NCBI GenBank assembly: GCA_035534455.1
Contig: DATLRV010000053.1
Coordinates: forward strand, 1-6,212
Direction of reading: 5' to 3'
Source: JAJYVT01 sp035534455
Lineage (GTDB): Bacteria; Actinomycetota; Acidimicrobiia; Acidimicrobiales; RAAP-2
DNA: 6,212 nucleotides
The notes under the pieces: generated by a model
What the model was told of the DNA's origin: nothing
Seen by the model: only the letters and a program-made list of their open reading frames with translations
Databases searched by the model: none
Translations under genes and position numbers: made by a program
Shown here: positions 6,137-6,212 of the stretch, one piece after another
How the letters are laid out: each line of letters opens with the position of its first letter
Position numbering within the stretch: position 1 is the first letter of the stretch

Positions 6137-6212
6137 ATGGTGCGAGGCGTTGAACGACCGGTTGACCCGGGGTTTGGCGGGAGCGGGGGCCTTGGAAAGC
6201 GCCATGCGCTCG
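6089..6212 (-). CDS. C-terminal fragment of an unrecognised minus-strand reading frame
   Basis: From the window edge leftwards the frame is open for 40 codons and ends with a TGA at 6091-6089. It reads ERMALSKAPAPAKPRVNRSF, then NASHHPEILGEATNQRSRRS. The first 28 or so codons have mostly G or C in the third position, like real genes here; the last dozen, which contain one direct repeat, do not. It could be the 3' end of a longer gene entering from the right, for instance one carried on an insertion sequence, or a 38-residue frame starting at the ATG at 6205. I do not recognise the family and the short length makes chance possible. Confidence 0.3.
   Translation of the reverse strand, partial: ERMALSKAPAPAKPRVNRSFNASHHPEILGEATNQRSRRS

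Overview
The window is very GC-rich, with third codon positions nearly all G or C, GTG starts, and genes that overlap by 4 bases. This fits a high-GC Gram-positive bacterium (Actinomycetota). That is a judgement from composition and protein style; no taxonomic marker gene is present.

Layout. The first 59 bases hold the N-terminus of a minus-strand gene, probably a small helix-turn-helix protein. A 205-base divergent spacer follows, with a 51-base interrupted dyad and then a sigma70-type promoter whose -10 element runs into the perfect 5+1+5 dyad ATACTCAGTAT. Next come a PadR-family repressor (265-846) and, overlapping it by 4 bases, an ABC ATPase of the MacB/LolD type (843-1571). After a 132-base spacer with a second promoter carrying exactly the same 11-base dyad over its -10, there is a second, paralogous ATPase (1704-2474). 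A 10-TM FtsX/MacB-like permease (2471-5005) overlaps it by 4 bases. A small four-helix membrane protein (5006-5509) starts on the base after the permease stop. That protein has the motif H-x3-G-x9-H in both its second and fourth helices, the layout of a bis-histidine di-haem cytochrome b.

On the minus strand, converging on this cluster, is a P-loop phosphotransferase-like gene (5550-6062) that has lost its Walker A region. Just upstream of it, 6078-6212 holds a pair of imperfect direct repeats and the 3' end of another minus-strand reading frame. Together these suggest an insertion or rearrangement breakpoint.

How the genes may work together (inference). PadR probably represses both its own unit (padR plus ATPase 1) and the second unit (ATPase 2, permease, cytochrome) through the shared operator. 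An inducer, typically a toxic small molecule or cell-envelope stress for this class, would release both. Only one permease is present for two ATPases, so ATPase 1 may share it, form a heterodimer with ATPase 2, or serve a permease elsewhere. The most unusual part is the tight coupling of a putative di-haem membrane cytochrome to an FtsX-type exporter under PadR control.
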